A stretch of 64,000 nucleotides of DNA from Pedobacter sp. PLR (GCF_026239675.1 NZ_JAPIVQ010000002.1:310001-374000), one strand, 5' to 3'. Counted from the stretch's first letter, positions 32,098-41,603 are shown. The notes: generated by a model not told the origin, from the letters alone. Program-made: numbers and translations.

Positions 32098-33647
32098 AGA
32101 AGACCTTAAATATAAATATTGGCAACTCCATCATCCACCTGGAAGAAGATGCCTACGAGATGCTCACCGTTTACCTGAATGAGGTAAAACATCATTTTGC
32201 AAAGAATGCTGATGATTTTGAAATTGTAACAGATATTGAGAATCGTATTGCGGAAATGTTCGGAGAAATCCTGACTGCACAGCAGAAACAAGTGATAGAT
32301 ATCCAGGATGTACAATCGGTGATTGCGCAAATGGGTTCTGTGAAAGATTTTGAAAGCTCTGAAGAGCAGGAAGAAATGGCAGGAAATTATCATGCTATGC
32401 CTCCTCATGACGGGATTAAAAAATTATACCGTGATACGGATCAGGCAATGGTAGCCGGTGTATGTGTCGGTTTAGGTCATTACCTGAATATCGAAGCACG
32501 TTGGATTCGATTGGCGGCACTGATTTCCGTTTTTATCGGTGGTTCCGGAATTCTGATCTACCTGATCATGTGGATCGTGATCCCAAGAGCAGAAAGTAAG
32601 TCTGAGAAAATGGCCATGAGGGGCGAAGAAGCGAATTTGCGCGGCTTTATGAATAGCCACCTGAATCCATTGGTGAAACAATCCCGTGGTTTTATAGCAG
32701 AGTTTTTTGAGTTTCTTGGGAACTTCATCAATGGTACAGGAAAGATGGTGCTGAAGGTAGTCGCGACTACGGTAGTGATCTTTGGTTCTTTCATACTCCT
32801 GATGCTGATCATTGGTCTGGCGGGTGTATTTGGAATGTGGGATGCAGATGTATATAATAATTTTCCATTCAGCATTATTAATGAAGCTTATTTCAGCACC
32901 ATGGTATTCGCTGCATTTATTGTGTTCCTGATTCCAATTCTTGCACTGGTACTGTTCTCAATCCGTGTTGCTTTCAATGGTAAACCCATTAATAAAACGC
33001 TTTCTTATGGCTTACTGATGGTTTGGCTGGTAGGCGTAGCAGTGAGTGTATTCTACATTGCCAAAGTAAGTGCAGAGTTTAAGGAAAGTGCTGAATTTGC
33101 GCAGGTGACAGAGCTGGTGCCACATAAAACGATCGTTCTGGCCATTGATAAAACCAGGTTCTTTACCAAAGAAGATAGTGTAAATTATAAAATTGATCCG
33201 GTAAATTACAAAGGACGCAGAATTCTGAGCGATGGAAGAGGGCCTTTTGATCAGCCAAGAAATATGTACCTGAGACTGGAGAAAAGTGAAAATGGAAAGA
33301 TGACGCTTTCGGAAAATTATAGTGCGCAAGGCAAGACTTTCGAAACAGCATTGAAGAATGCGCAGAACATCCATTATGATTTTCAACAGGTAGATTCTGT
33401 ATTGAATTTCAGCTCTGCTTTACAACTGGTAAAACAGGCTAATTACCGCGGACAGGAAGTCTCGCTGGCGTTAAGCGTACCAGTGGGCACCCATTTAAAG
33501 ATCAATCGTGATTTCAATAGCTATTTAAATGGGTACAATTTCTGGGATTGTTATGAGAATGACGATCAGGAGTTTTCTGAATGGGTGATGACCGACACGG
33601 GATTAAAGTGTCTGAGTGAACATAAAGATGCTGACTCAGACCATTAA
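32094..33647 (+). CDS. PspC-domain membrane protein
   Basis: 517 residues. N-terminal cytosolic region (about 1-100) with MKKTLNINIGNSIIHLEEDAYEMLTVYLNEV, typical of PspC proteins encoded after PadR. The PspC domain follows (about 108-168; LYRDTDQAMVAGVCVGLGHYLNIEARWIRL...GILIYLIMWIVIPR). Further membrane helices lie at about 220-245, 262-287 and 300-325, and a C-terminal extracytoplasmic region (about 330-517) is rich in polar residues. PspC proteins belong to envelope-stress responses; which stress is unknown. Coupled to padR; its stop is 4 bases from the convergent gene's stop, with no visible terminator. Confidence 0.88.
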   Translation: MKKTLNINIGNSIIHLEEDAYEMLTVYLNEVKHHFAKNADDFEIVTDIENRIAEMFGEILTAQQKQVIDIQDVQSVIAQMGSVKDFESSEEQEEMAGNYHAMPPHDGIKKLYRDTDQAMVAGVCVGLGHYLNIEARWIRLAALISVFIGGSGILIYLIMWIVIPRAESKSEKMAMRGEEANLRGFMNSHLNPLVKQSRGFIAEFFEFLGNFINGTGKMVLKVVATTVVIFGSFILLMLIIGLAGVFGMWDADVYNNFPFSIINEAYFSTMVFAAFIVFLIPILALVLFSIRVAFNGKPINKTLSYGLLMVWLVGVAVSVFYIAKVSAEFKESAEFAQVTELVPHKTIVLAIDKTRFFTKEDSVNYKIDPVNYKGRRILSDGRGPFDQPRNMYLRLEKSENGKMTLSENYSAQGKTFETALKNAQNIHYDFQQVDSVLNFSSALQLVKQANYRGQEVSLALSVPVGTHLKINRDFNSYLNGYNFWDCYENDDQEFSEWVMTDTGLKCLSEHKDADSDH

Positions 33648-33651
33648 ACTT

Positions 33652-36369
33652 TTACTTTACTATGTAGCGGTAGACAGATCGGCTGATATTGCCGTATTTG
33701 TCTACCCCTTCAATTACTGCTTTATACGTTCCTCTGCCATCGGCATTCCAATACTCTAAAACTAAAGGTGTAGTACCAGTAGTATTCACTCTAGGATTCC
33801 AGTAAATAGTAGATCTCAAGTCATTAAAGTTATAGGTGTTAGCCGGATTTATATATTTAGGCATATAAAATTCGCGTTGTTTGCTAAAGCCTTTCGGACT
33901 GAATTTCAGCATGTTTTCTTTAGGAAGGATTTTCTTTAAGTCCGCAATGCTCATGTTGCTTTTTACCACTTTTTTGGTGTTTACAACCAGCACACCATTG
34001 GTGTTATACATTCTGTTAACCGTACCCAGATCATCTTTGGTGAAGACCTCTACAGATTCTACTTCCTTAGGATTAACACCTAGCAAGGCCATATAATCCA
34101 GGTTCATTCCATTAATGAAAATTGCTACCGGCACTCTGCTGCCCTGTTGATAATCACGGGTCACATAGAAATTGTTCTCGAAATAAGTTAAGCCCATAGC
34201 CATAGTTTGCAGACACAGCGCCAGGGAATTACAGTCTTTTAAGCGGTCTCCTTCAATCAGGGTGGCATTGATCGAACTTAATCCGGCAAGAGTGGAATGG
34301 TCAGCATGACTTGGTCTTTTCACTTTCGCGCCTTCAATTTTTACTTCTTTCAGGGTGCGCAGGAAATTGTATTGTTTCTTGCTATTGGTCAGATAAGCAG
34401 ATAACGTGCTGTCAATATTGTCTGCTGATCCAACATGGCTCATGTTTTTACCTACTTCAGGTAGCGGAGCACCATCCAGCATAATCATCAGGTTAGAACC
34501 GTTAGTGCTATATTTTGCATTGATCAATACTTCCGAAGAATCTGGAATGTTCAGGTTTCCAAAGGCGAACAGACCTGACGGACTGGTGATGGCTTCTGCC
34601 GAAATACCAGTTCCGGGAACGGTTAAACGTAAGGCGCCTTTTCTCACCGGCATTCCTGTACGATCTCTCAAAGTACCTGTAATGCGCATATCCTGCTCCG
34701 GTAAGAAATTAATTGGGGGAGTTTTGCCTGATAACATATCTTTCATACCGAAACGACGGAAACCCTGAGTCAACAGGAGCAGATCCAGATCCGCCAGTTT
34801 TTTGTCGTCCGGTTTAGTGAAATAATAATTAGGTTTTTCTACATAACCGCGGAGGTCCGAAGTCAGTAAAAGGGAACTTAAAATCGTGGTTTCTGTATCT
34901 TCATCTACCGGAACTTTAGTTTCATCGGTCACAGATACGGAATAACTACCTTCCAAAGCCTGGGTCGCAAGTTTAGGAGCCACAGTTAGTTTTACTTTCT
35001 GTCTTGGCTTATAGGTTGGTAAATCTGATTTAAGTGACAGATTGTCTTGTGCCGGATAGTTGAAGGCCAGGCGCTCATTTAGCGGATCTCCGCTTTCAGA
35101 AATCAGGGTCACCTGTACAATTCCAGCCGGGAATTTATCCTTAGGAATTTTCGCCGAGTTTACTTGTGTGGCCAGACGGGTTTTTGCTGCATAGTAAATG
35201 ATGCCTCCATGTGTAGCAATAATGAAATAGGTCTTTCCTGTATTTTGCGCGAAATAAGCATCATTAGCAAGGATTTTCAGGTTGAAATTAACCGGATCAG
35301 TATTGGTGATCTGGGTAATGATTCCAGATGGATTCCCCTTTGGCAAGTCAAAACTTTTGGTACTGCCATCCTTGAACTTAATGTTCGCTTTATAGGTTTT
35401 TTCTGCTTCGGTATTCAGGTAAAAAGAGCCCATTCCTAAAGCATTGGAGCTGAAATTGGATAAGGTATTTCCTGTGTTATCCGTAATAGTACCTGTTAGG
35501 GCGGCGCCAAGGCCTTTCGAATTTAATGCTTTAAAGCTAATTCTTACCGCCAGTCCATTCACCAGTTCCCCCCCTTCAGGGAAAAATTGCAGGTCGTTAT
35601 CTGATTTAACAGGTCTTAAACTGAAATTGGAAGTCAGGATTTCCTTTTCTGTCAGGCTCAGGTCTGTGATGAGTTCGCCGTTGGTGATGATCTCGTTTTT
35701 ACGGGGTTCTATTTTAATTTTCAGGATCCCGTTCTGATCTGTTGTTCCTTTTCCTTTACTAACCGTTTCATAATTGGAAACGACTTTCCAGTTGACTACT
35801 TTATTTGCCAGCACCACTTTATCCGCGTTTTTAAATTGAATAATCGCGTTTATGCTCTGACTTTTATCTGTTTGGGTATTGGTATAATTGAAATGTGTGA
35901 TCAATTGCTTTTCTATGGCTTCACCAACCGGAATGGTTTTCTTGAAAAAGTAATGTTCGCCAAAGTTCATCATCCAGATGGTGTAGGCTTTGATGTAATA
36001 ATTGCCTTGTTTATAATTTCCCGGTGTTAATGGGATATTTCCAGCAGCTACACTGTTCACTGCCGGTATTTTCAACGTTTCGACCAATGAATCGCGTTCA
36101 TTGATGACATCCACGTAGACAATTTTGCTGAGCTGCGATGGAATGTTTTGCTCCATGGTCAGGTAAGCTTTAAACCAGATCGTATCCGCAACACTATAAT
36201 AGGGCTTGTCGAAATGCAGGTAGACCTTTTCTATGGGTTGCTCGTCGGAGAGTTTTTTGGTTTTGCTAATGATGTTGTTTAAAACAACACTGTCCTGTTG
36301 TGCATTTGCAGAAAAGTGCAAAGTTGTGGATAGCAAAAGAAAGGCAATAACGAAGTTTATCAGTTTCAT
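33652..36369 (-). CDS. Large secreted MG2/carboxypeptidase-like protein with plug-type domain
   Basis: 905 residues from the ATG at 36369; the frame also has a TTG one codon upstream. Signal peptide (1-23, ending ANA). Residues about 45-165 are an MG2-like macroglobulin domain (YLHFDKPYYSVADTIWFKAYLT), further beta domains follow to about 560, a carboxypeptidase-like sandwich at about 565-640 (ITGTLRDRTGMPVRKGALRL) and a TonB-plug-like domain at about 740-800 (VAIFINGMNLDYMALLGVNPKEVESVEVF). Bacteroidota encode many such periplasmic proteins; role unknown. Single gene upstream of DnaA-box cluster B. Confidence 0.8.
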   Translation of the reverse strand: MKLINFVIAFLLLSTTLHFSANAQQDSVVLNNIISKTKKLSDEQPIEKVYLHFDKPYYSVADTIWFKAYLTMEQNIPSQLSKIVYVDVINERDSLVETLKIPAVNSVAAGNIPLTPGNYKQGNYYIKAYTIWMMNFGEHYFFKKTIPVGEAIEKQLITHFNYTNTQTDKSQSINAIIQFKNADKVVLANKVVNWKVVSNYETVSKGKGTTDQNGILKIKIEPRKNEIITNGELITDLSLTEKEILTSNFSLRPVKSDNDLQFFPEGGELVNGLAVRISFKALNSKGLGAALTGTITDNTGNTLSNFSSNALGMGSFYLNTEAEKTYKANIKFKDGSTKSFDLPKGNPSGIITQITNTDPVNFNLKILANDAYFAQNTGKTYFIIATHGGIIYYAAKTRLATQVNSAKIPKDKFPAGIVQVTLISESGDPLNERLAFNYPAQDNLSLKSDLPTYKPRQKVKLTVAPKLATQALEGSYSVSVTDETKVPVDEDTETTILSSLLLTSDLRGYVEKPNYYFTKPDDKKLADLDLLLLTQGFRRFGMKDMLSGKTPPINFLPEQDMRITGTLRDRTGMPVRKGALRLTVPGTGISAEAITSPSGLFAFGNLNIPDSSEVLINAKYSTNGSNLMIMLDGAPLPEVGKNMSHVGSADNIDSTLSAYLTNSKKQYNFLRTLKEVKIEGAKVKRPSHADHSTLAGLSSINATLIEGDRLKDCNSLALCLQTMAMGLTYFENNFYVTRDYQQGSRVPVAIFINGMNLDYMALLGVNPKEVESVEVFTKDDLGTVNRMYNTNGVLVVNTKKVVKSNMSIADLKKILPKENMLKFSPKGFSKQREFYMPKYINPANTYNFNDLRSTIYWNPRVNTTGTTPLVLEYWNADGRGTYKAVIEGVDKYGNISRSVYRYIVK

Positions 36370-36960
36370 CAAAATAATTAAAGACGGTTAATAGGGCTAA
36401 TATATTCATTTATGAAGTGAATCGCCTTATGCTGAGCGATGTTTAACATATTTTGACATTTAAAAAGTACGGGTTGTTGATCGGGGAACCATGGTTTTGG
36501 AGGAGATGCTTGTTCGTTGTTGGTAACTGATGAAACACGCTTGAAGGGCTGTTAATGTGGATTAATGATTTTGTTAAGCGATTGATTAGCGTTGACTTAA
36601 CAAGTTGTTATCAGGTTATCCACAGTTTAATGTGAATAAGGTAGGGAAATCGGGGCTTTTTGTGTGGAAAAGACCCGGAAAATGGAATATCTCCTGAATA
36701 CTGGCTACCGGAATGTTAGTTATTGTTGGGATATCTGGCAGATTGTGGATAGGAATGTGAATTGTTCAGTAGTATAAAGTATTGGTTTATTAATGTTTAG
36801 CAAGTTATTCACATTTGGTTGTTCACATCGTGTTGTGGAAAACCTCCGGTTTTGTGGATTAACCATATTTTTTGATCATAAAAAAACGCCCCGGCAAACA
36901 ATTTATGTAAGCAGGGGCATTTTAAGGCAGATATTAAGGCTTATCCTGTGGATAAAGCCC
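36370..36960. other. DnaA-box cluster B, candidate replication origin
   Basis: 591 bases without a gene. Boxes: TTATCCACA 36616-36624 (+) and 36947-36955 (-), both perfect; TTATTCACA 36631-36639 (-) and 36805-36813 (+); TTTTCCACA 36663-36671 (-) and 36834-36842 (-); one-mismatch forms on the - strand at 36556-36564, 36744-36752 and 36853-36861. An AT-rich segment lies at 36365-36425. A terminator hairpin for the nitroreductase gene is included near the right end. Confidence 0.7.
36880..36918 (-). terminator. Terminator after the nitroreductase gene
   Basis: GCCCCGGC (36888-36895) pairs with GCAGGGGC (36911-36918) with one mismatch; leftward transcripts enter a T tract (A run 36880-36886). 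It lies within DnaA-box cluster B. Confidence 0.7.
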
Positions 36961-37602
36961 TTAAATGTTTTTGTTTATTTCAATTACGAAGTCAGCCATT
37001 GGGGTGCGTACCTTTTTAAGGTTTACCAACCAGTCGCCGCTTTCTGCTCTGTATCCAAGAGGTAACAAAGTTGTGCTACGCAATCCTTTTTCTCTTAATC
37101 CCAGCAATTCATCCAATTGTGCAGGGTCGAAACCTTCCATTGGAGTCGCATCAACTTTTAATAAAGCAGCTTCCGCAAGGGCAACACCAAATCCGATGTA
37201 AGCTTGTTTTGCAGCATGATGGAAATTCTCTTCCGGTGTTTTTGCCGTGTACGTTGCAATCAGTCTGTTTAAATAGTCAGCGTTTGCATCTTCCGGCAAG
37301 CCACGCTCTATGTTTCCCTGAACAAAAACGTTTCTAATATTCTCTTCTGTATAGTTATCCCATGCAGCAAAAATCAACAGGTGTGATGAATCTGTGATTT
37401 GCTCCTGGCCAAAAGCCAATGCTTTGATTTTTTCTTTTAATTCCGGGTTAGTTACCACAATTACTTTGAATGGCTGTAAACCAGAAGAGGTAGGGGCAAG
37501 GTGTGCCGCTGCAATGATCTGATCAACTTTATCTTGTGAAACTTTTTCACCACTCATTTTTTTGGTGGCATAACGCCAGTTTAATGCTTCAATTAAGCTC
37601 AT
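36961..37602 (-). CDS. NAD(P)H-dependent nitroreductase family oxidoreductase
   Basis: 213 residues, cytosolic FMN enzyme of the NfsB/nitroreductase fold. Conserved pieces: NWRYATKKMSGEKVSQDKVDQIIAAAHLAPTSSGLQPFKVIVV (FMN-binding N-terminus, Arg9 and the PTSSGLQP loop), then HAAKQAYIGFGVALAEAALLKVDATPMEGFDP and LGYRAESGDW. Such enzymes reduce nitro compounds and quinones. ATG at 37602, a -7 element TACATTTG about 77 bases upstream, and a terminator just beyond the stop. Physiological substrate unknown. Confidence 0.9.
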   Translation of the reverse strand: MSLIEALNWRYATKKMSGEKVSQDKVDQIIAAAHLAPTSSGLQPFKVIVVTNPELKEKIKALAFGQEQITDSSHLLIFAAWDNYTEENIRNVFVQGNIERGLPEDANADYLNRLIATYTAKTPEENFHHAAKQAYIGFGVALAEAALLKVDATPMEGFDPAQLDELLGLREKGLRSTTLLPLGYRAESGDWLVNLKKVRTPMADFVIEINKNI

Positions 37603-37912
37603 ATTAATATTATTTTAAATAAACAGGTTCTTTTTATTGGGTGTTAGTTATATAGCAACTAAATAAATAACACTGTTAGCAAATGTAAGTATGTTACGGG
37701 GATCTATCTTAATAATTCCATGGTTTTTACTTTTAGATGATACTCGTTTCGGAATGGAGGTCATTGGCGTAGTGCTCAGAATTTTGAGATAACATTTGGA
37801 ATCTTTTAGTTTATTACCTAAACTCGTTAATTATTATGCAAGCATAGTTATATAGCTAAAACTCTCACTAACTATTTTTGTTTAATAACTACCAATATAA
37901 TTCTAACCATAT
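37603..37912. other. Divergent intergenic region with promoters and GTTATATAGC repeats
   Basis: Two copies of GTTATATAGC occur, at 37647-37656 inside the palindrome TTAGTT-N7-AACTAA (37644-37662) and near 37847-37856. -7 elements: TACATTTG leftward at 37680-37687 for the nitroreductase gene, and TATTTTTG at 37873-37880 for fadL. The repeats could be a shared operator, for example of an HxlR-type regulator, but no such gene is here. Confidence 0.5.
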
Positions 37913-39121
37913 ATGAAAAAGATTTTACTTAGTTGCTTGCTGGGCTTGCCTGTTCTCGGGTATGCTCAGTCGTTCCAGGTCAACCTGCAAGGGCAAAAAC
38001 AAACCGCAATGGGTGGGGCGGGAACAGGGCTTGCTTTAGATGAAGCTGCCGTGTTTTTCAACCCCGGTGCCGTATCCTTCCTTAAAAAGAATGGCATTCA
38101 GGCCGGAATTAGTCCTTTATACCTGAAAACGGCCTTCCGTGAAAATGGTTCTAATATTACAGAATATAATAAAGATAAGATTGCGACGCCTGTTATGGGC
38201 TATGCGGTTTTCGGAAATCCGGAAAACAGGCTTCGCTTTGGTCTGGGTATTTATACGCCTTTTGGAGGTGCAATGCACTGGAAAGAAGATTGGACCGGTA
38301 GGTATTCTGTGACTTCACTCGATTTACAAGCCATTTATATCCAGCCGACTTTAAGTTTAAAGATTTCCGATCATATTGGTATCGGTGCCGGACTGGTTTA
38401 TTCCATGGGAAAAGTAGATCTGAGAAAAGCTTTACCTTATACGCTGAATGATGGTCGGCAAGCTTCCGCGAAACTAAAAGGAGACACTAAAGATTTTGGC
38501 TGGAATGCCGGTATTTACGTGGAAACGGTCTCTGGTGTTTCTATCGGGGTAACTCACCGCTCGCAGGTAACAGCAACAGTTAAAGATGGTGATGCGATTT
38601 TTGAGGTGCCGCAAGCACTTACAGCCCGTGTTCCTACTAAATTCGGTGCAGAGCTTCCTTTACCTGCCACTACTACACTGGGCTTAGGTTACCATCCTTC
38701 GGAAAAAACGACCCTTGCCTTTGATGTCAACTGGGTACACTGGAGTAAATACAAAGAGCTGGCTTTTGATTACAACAATAATTTTGTGTCACCTCCTTCT
38801 CCAAGAAATTACCATGATGCTGCGGCATTACGCTTCGGTATTCAAAACCAAACCACAAATAGATTGGCTTTACGTGCCGGAATCGGCTATGCCTTTACTC
38901 CGGTAGGGGAAGGTTATGTGACCCCGGAAGTACCGGATGCCAACCGTCTTTTGCTAAGTGCAGGTGTCGGATTTAAAGCTTCAGAGAAGTTTCATGTTGA
39001 TTTTTCTTTCCTGTTTGAAAGCGTAGAGAAAAGAAATGAAACCAATATTGAAACCCAATTGAGCGGCGAGTTTAAAACACTGGCTTACATCCCTGGTATT
39101 TCTCTTTCTTATAAATGGTAA
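37913..39121 (+). CDS. OmpP1/FadL-family outer-membrane transporter
   Basis: 402 residues; signal peptide (1-18, ending YAQ). Fourteen-strand FadL barrel for hydrophobic compounds, recognised from the N-terminal hatch FQVNLQGQKQTAMGGAGTGLALDEAAVFFNPGAVSF, the NPA-like NPGA, TPFGGAMHWKEDWTGRY and the alternating strands ending PGISLSYKW. Likely transports long-chain fatty acids or other hydrophobic molecules; substrate unproven. The SGNH lipoprotein gene follows 23 bases later on the same strand. Confidence 0.92.
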   Translation: MKKILLSCLLGLPVLGYAQSFQVNLQGQKQTAMGGAGTGLALDEAAVFFNPGAVSFLKKNGIQAGISPLYLKTAFRENGSNITEYNKDKIATPVMGYAVFGNPENRLRFGLGIYTPFGGAMHWKEDWTGRYSVTSLDLQAIYIQPTLSLKISDHIGIGAGLVYSMGKVDLRKALPYTLNDGRQASAKLKGDTKDFGWNAGIYVETVSGVSIGVTHRSQVTATVKDGDAIFEVPQALTARVPTKFGAELPLPATTTLGLGYHPSEKTTLAFDVNWVHWSKYKELAFDYNNNFVSPPSPRNYHDAAALRFGIQNQTTNRLALRAGIGYAFTPVGEGYVTPEVPDANRLLLSAGVGFKASEKFHVDFSFLFESVEKRNETNIETQLSGEFKTLAYIPGISLSYKW

Positions 39122-39144
39122 TCAACCCTTTCAGACCAATCACA

Positions 39145-40428
39145 ATGAACTCAAAATACATCTTTAAAAGTATGATTGCGGTCGCTATTCTTGGAATGGC
39201 TTCCTGCAAACCCGAATTGAGCAGCATCACCCCATCCAAAGGAACCGCTGATTTTTCCCGATATATTGCTGTGGGTAACTCCCTGACTTCCGGTTATGCC
39301 GATAATGGTTTATACCTGGAGGGACAGAAAAACTCTTTCCCTGAATTGATCGCCGGTCAGATGAAAGCAGTCGGCGGCGGTGCTTTTTATACGCCTTTTT
39401 TTAAGGATTCAGAAGCTGATGGTTCCGGATATAAGATCCTGACCGGATTTACCGCAACGGGCTTGCCGATTGTTGGTGATCAGAATGCGCATACTGCTTA
39501 TCGTACCAGTACACCCATCAAGTTGTTCACAAAATATGTTGGTGAAATTAACAATTTCGGAGTTCCGGGGATTAAGCTGGCACACATCAACATCCCGCAA
39601 TATGGCAATCTGAACAATTATTACGAGCGTCTGTTGCCAACAGATTTCCCGAATAACAACAACACTACTTACCTGAATTTTGTGACTGCCAAGCCTTTTA
39701 CCTTCTTTAGTATGTGGCTGGGAAATAATGATATTCTGGGGTATGCAACTACTGGTGGAGCAGATCCTACTGATCAGCCAACACCTAAAGCTGCTTTTGC
39801 CAGTTTATATACAGGTGCCGCCGATGTGATGACAAAAAATAACGCAAAGGGCGTGGTTGCAACAGTTCCTGATATTTTAGCAACACCGTTCTTTAATACG
39901 GTTACTTTAGCCTCTCTGTTGGCTGCGGTACACGTTACTGCGCCAACCATAACTACGCTTTACATCAAGACAGGGACTAATTCAACCAGAGCTGCAACAG
40001 CGAAAGACTATTTTGTATTACCATTGGCATCAGCTAATCTTATTGGAACAGGTTCTATTCCTTACGGACTATTTCCTTCCAATCCGATTACTAGTCAGTG
40101 GGTGTTGGATCAGGACGAAGCAGCAATAGTTACGGACTATGTAGCTGCTTATAACACTACGATCAGGTCTGTGGCCGCGAGTAAAGGGCTGGCTTTAGTC
40201 GATGCTTATGCATTGTTAAAAGAATATGGTGCAGGTAAAGTAGTGAATGGGGTGCCGATAAGTGCGGCCTATATCACCGGTAATCTTTTCTCCCTGGATG
40301 GGATTCACCTGACGCAAATGGGCTATGCGATGATAGGAAATGAATTTATCAGATCCATCAATGCGAAGTATGGTTCTTCTATTCCAATTGTAGATGTTAC
40401 GAGATATAGAGGGGTGAAATTCCCTTAA
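39145..40428 (+). CDS. SGNH/GDSL-family lipoprotein hydrolase
   Basis: 427 residues from the ATG at 39145, which puts a lipoprotein signal with lipobox LGMASC at residues about 14-19; the longer frame from 39115 overlaps fadL and buries the signal. SGNH motifs: block I YIAVGNSLTSG (the nucleophile Ser follows GN), block III WLGNNDILGY and block V DGIHLTQMGY with the Asp and His. So a surface or periplasmic esterase/lipase. Pairing with fadL (23 bases downstream) suggests hydrolysis of esters followed by uptake of the acyl part. Confidence 0.9.
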   Translation: MNSKYIFKSMIAVAILGMASCKPELSSITPSKGTADFSRYIAVGNSLTSGYADNGLYLEGQKNSFPELIAGQMKAVGGGAFYTPFFKDSEADGSGYKILTGFTATGLPIVGDQNAHTAYRTSTPIKLFTKYVGEINNFGVPGIKLAHINIPQYGNLNNYYERLLPTDFPNNNNTTYLNFVTAKPFTFFSMWLGNNDILGYATTGGADPTDQPTPKAAFASLYTGAADVMTKNNAKGVVATVPDILATPFFNTVTLASLLAAVHVTAPTITTLYIKTGTNSTRAATAKDYFVLPLASANLIGTGSIPYGLFPSNPITSQWVLDQDEAAIVTDYVAAYNTTIRSVAASKGLALVDAYALLKEYGAGKVVNGVPISAAYITGNLFSLDGIHLTQMGYAMIGNEFIRSINAKYGSSIPIVDVTRYRGVKFP

Positions 40429-40433
40429 TATGG

Positions 40434-40470
40434 AAACCCCCGGTAGGCGCTAAGCTTACCGGGGGTTTTT
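40434..40470. terminator. Bidirectional terminator
   Basis: AAACCCCCGGTA (40434-40445) pairs perfectly with TACCGGGGGTTT (40457-40468), followed by T's. Ends fadL-SGNH and may also stop the convergent nlpE-like gene. Confidence 0.9.
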
Positions 40471-40484
40471 ATTGGCTGATGTTT

Positions 40485-40934
40485 TTACTTTACTTTCTTA
40501 AGCACATATTTCTCTGCAAGAGGTCCTGTGACTTCTTTTCCTTCCATATCTAATTGTCTCAAGGTATTCTCTCCGACAAAAAATAGGTTTGAACGGTCTT
40601 TTAATCCGAGTAATTCTACTTTGGATCCGGTGCTGTCCCATTTAAAGGTACCACGGTCTTCCGGGAAATGCGTGTCTTTTCCCATGTAATTGGTTTTCAA
40701 TATATAGGTCAGGTCAGGGTTTAAGGTCAGCTCGGTTTGGATGCCTTCACAATCTGCACAAGGAGTGACGCCAGTATAAGTGCCAGCCCAATCCAGGGAG
40801 TTTTGTGCATTGTGGGTATCTGCGGCAACAATTTCTTCCGCTTCTTTTATCGTTTCAGTCGCGTTCTTTTCATTGCTTTTGCAGGCGATAAAAAACAAAG
40901 AAATGCAAGCCAGTGTTAAAATTTTTATTTTCAT
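40485..40934 (-). CDS. NlpE-like lipoprotein
   Basis: 149 residues from the ATG at 40934; this start gives a lipoprotein signal with lipobox FFIAC (Cys18), and a longer frame to 40973 buries it. Residues about 45-145 match the N-terminal domain of the NlpE copper-resistance/adhesion-sensing family: TYTGVTPCADCEGIQTELTLNPDLTYILKTNYMG, with the CxxC pair. In E. coli NlpE signals envelope stress to Cpx; no Cpx genes are visible here. Upstream msrA is on the same strand, 66 bases away. Confidence 0.88.
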   Translation of the reverse strand: MKIKILTLACISLFFIACKSNEKNATETIKEAEEIVAADTHNAQNSLDWAGTYTGVTPCADCEGIQTELTLNPDLTYILKTNYMGKDTHFPEDRGTFKWDSTGSKVELLGLKDRSNLFFVGENTLRQLDMEGKEVTGPLAEKYVLKKVK

Positions 40935-41000
40935 GGGTAACATATTTAGAGTAGTAAATATGCTTGATAACACCGGGTATGTTTTAAATGTTTCTGCTGA

Positions 41001-41603
41001 TTAATGTTTTTTCAGCTTCGCTTTAAAAACCTTTTCCAGTTTTTCCAGCTTAGGAAGAATCACCATTCTACAATAAGGCTGATTGCCATTTTTGTTGAAA
41101 TAATCCTGATGGTAGCCTTCTGCTACATAAAATTTGCTGGCTTTATCTATTGCGGTCACCACAGGTTTCCCATAGGCTCGCGTGTCATTGAGTTCCTTTT
41201 TATATTTTTCGGCGATTTGCTTTTGCTCCTCATCATGGTAGAAAATAACCGAGCGGTATTGTGTGCCCACATCTGCTCCCTGACGGTTTAGTGTGGTCGG
41301 GTCATGACTTTTCCAGAATACTTCCAGCAACTCATCATATTTGATTTTCGCAGGATCATAAGTTACCTCAATGACCTCTGCATGGCCGGTTGTTCCGGTA
41401 CATACGTCTTCATAAGATGGATTGGCAACCGATCCGCCTTCATAGCCTGATCTGACGATAATTACCCCATCCAAGCGCTGGAAAAGTGCTTCTGAACACC
41501 AGAAACAACCCATGCCAAATGTGGCTTTCTGTAGTTTTTTCGACTGTGCACCGGCATTTCCTGCGGATAAGAGAACTAAGATCATAATTGATAAATACTT
41601 CAT
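41001..41603 (-). CDS. msrA: Periplasmic peptide methionine sulfoxide reductase A
   Basis: 200 residues; signal peptide (1-20, ending AGAQ). Catalytic motif G32-C33-F34-W35-C36, then EALFQRLDGVIIVRSGYEGGSVANPSYEDVCTGTTGHAEVIEV. Reduces methionine-S-sulfoxide in exported proteins. Because of the signal peptide it acts outside the cytosol, where the reductant must come from a periplasmic thioredoxin-like partner. It is the upstream gene of the NlpE-like lipoprotein gene; both protect the envelope, so co-transcription is plausible. Confidence 0.95.
   Translation of the reverse strand: MKYLSIMILVLLSAGNAGAQSKKLQKATFGMGCFWCSEALFQRLDGVIIVRSGYEGGSVANPSYEDVCTGTTGHAEVIEVTYDPAKIKYDELLEVFWKSHDPTTLNRQGADVGTQYRSVIFYHDEEQKQIAEKYKKELNDTRAYGKPVVTAIDKASKFYVAEGYHQDYFNKNGNQPYCRMVILPKLEKLEKVFKAKLKKH

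Noticed and set aside
36793..37065. Open frame of 90 residues in DnaA-box cluster B
   Set aside because: It overlaps the nitroreductase gene and its terminator, and the composition is that of non-coding DNA.
39115..39144. Earlier start of the SGNH lipoprotein inside fadL
   Set aside because: It buries the lipoprotein signal; the ATG at 39145 gives a normal lipobox position.
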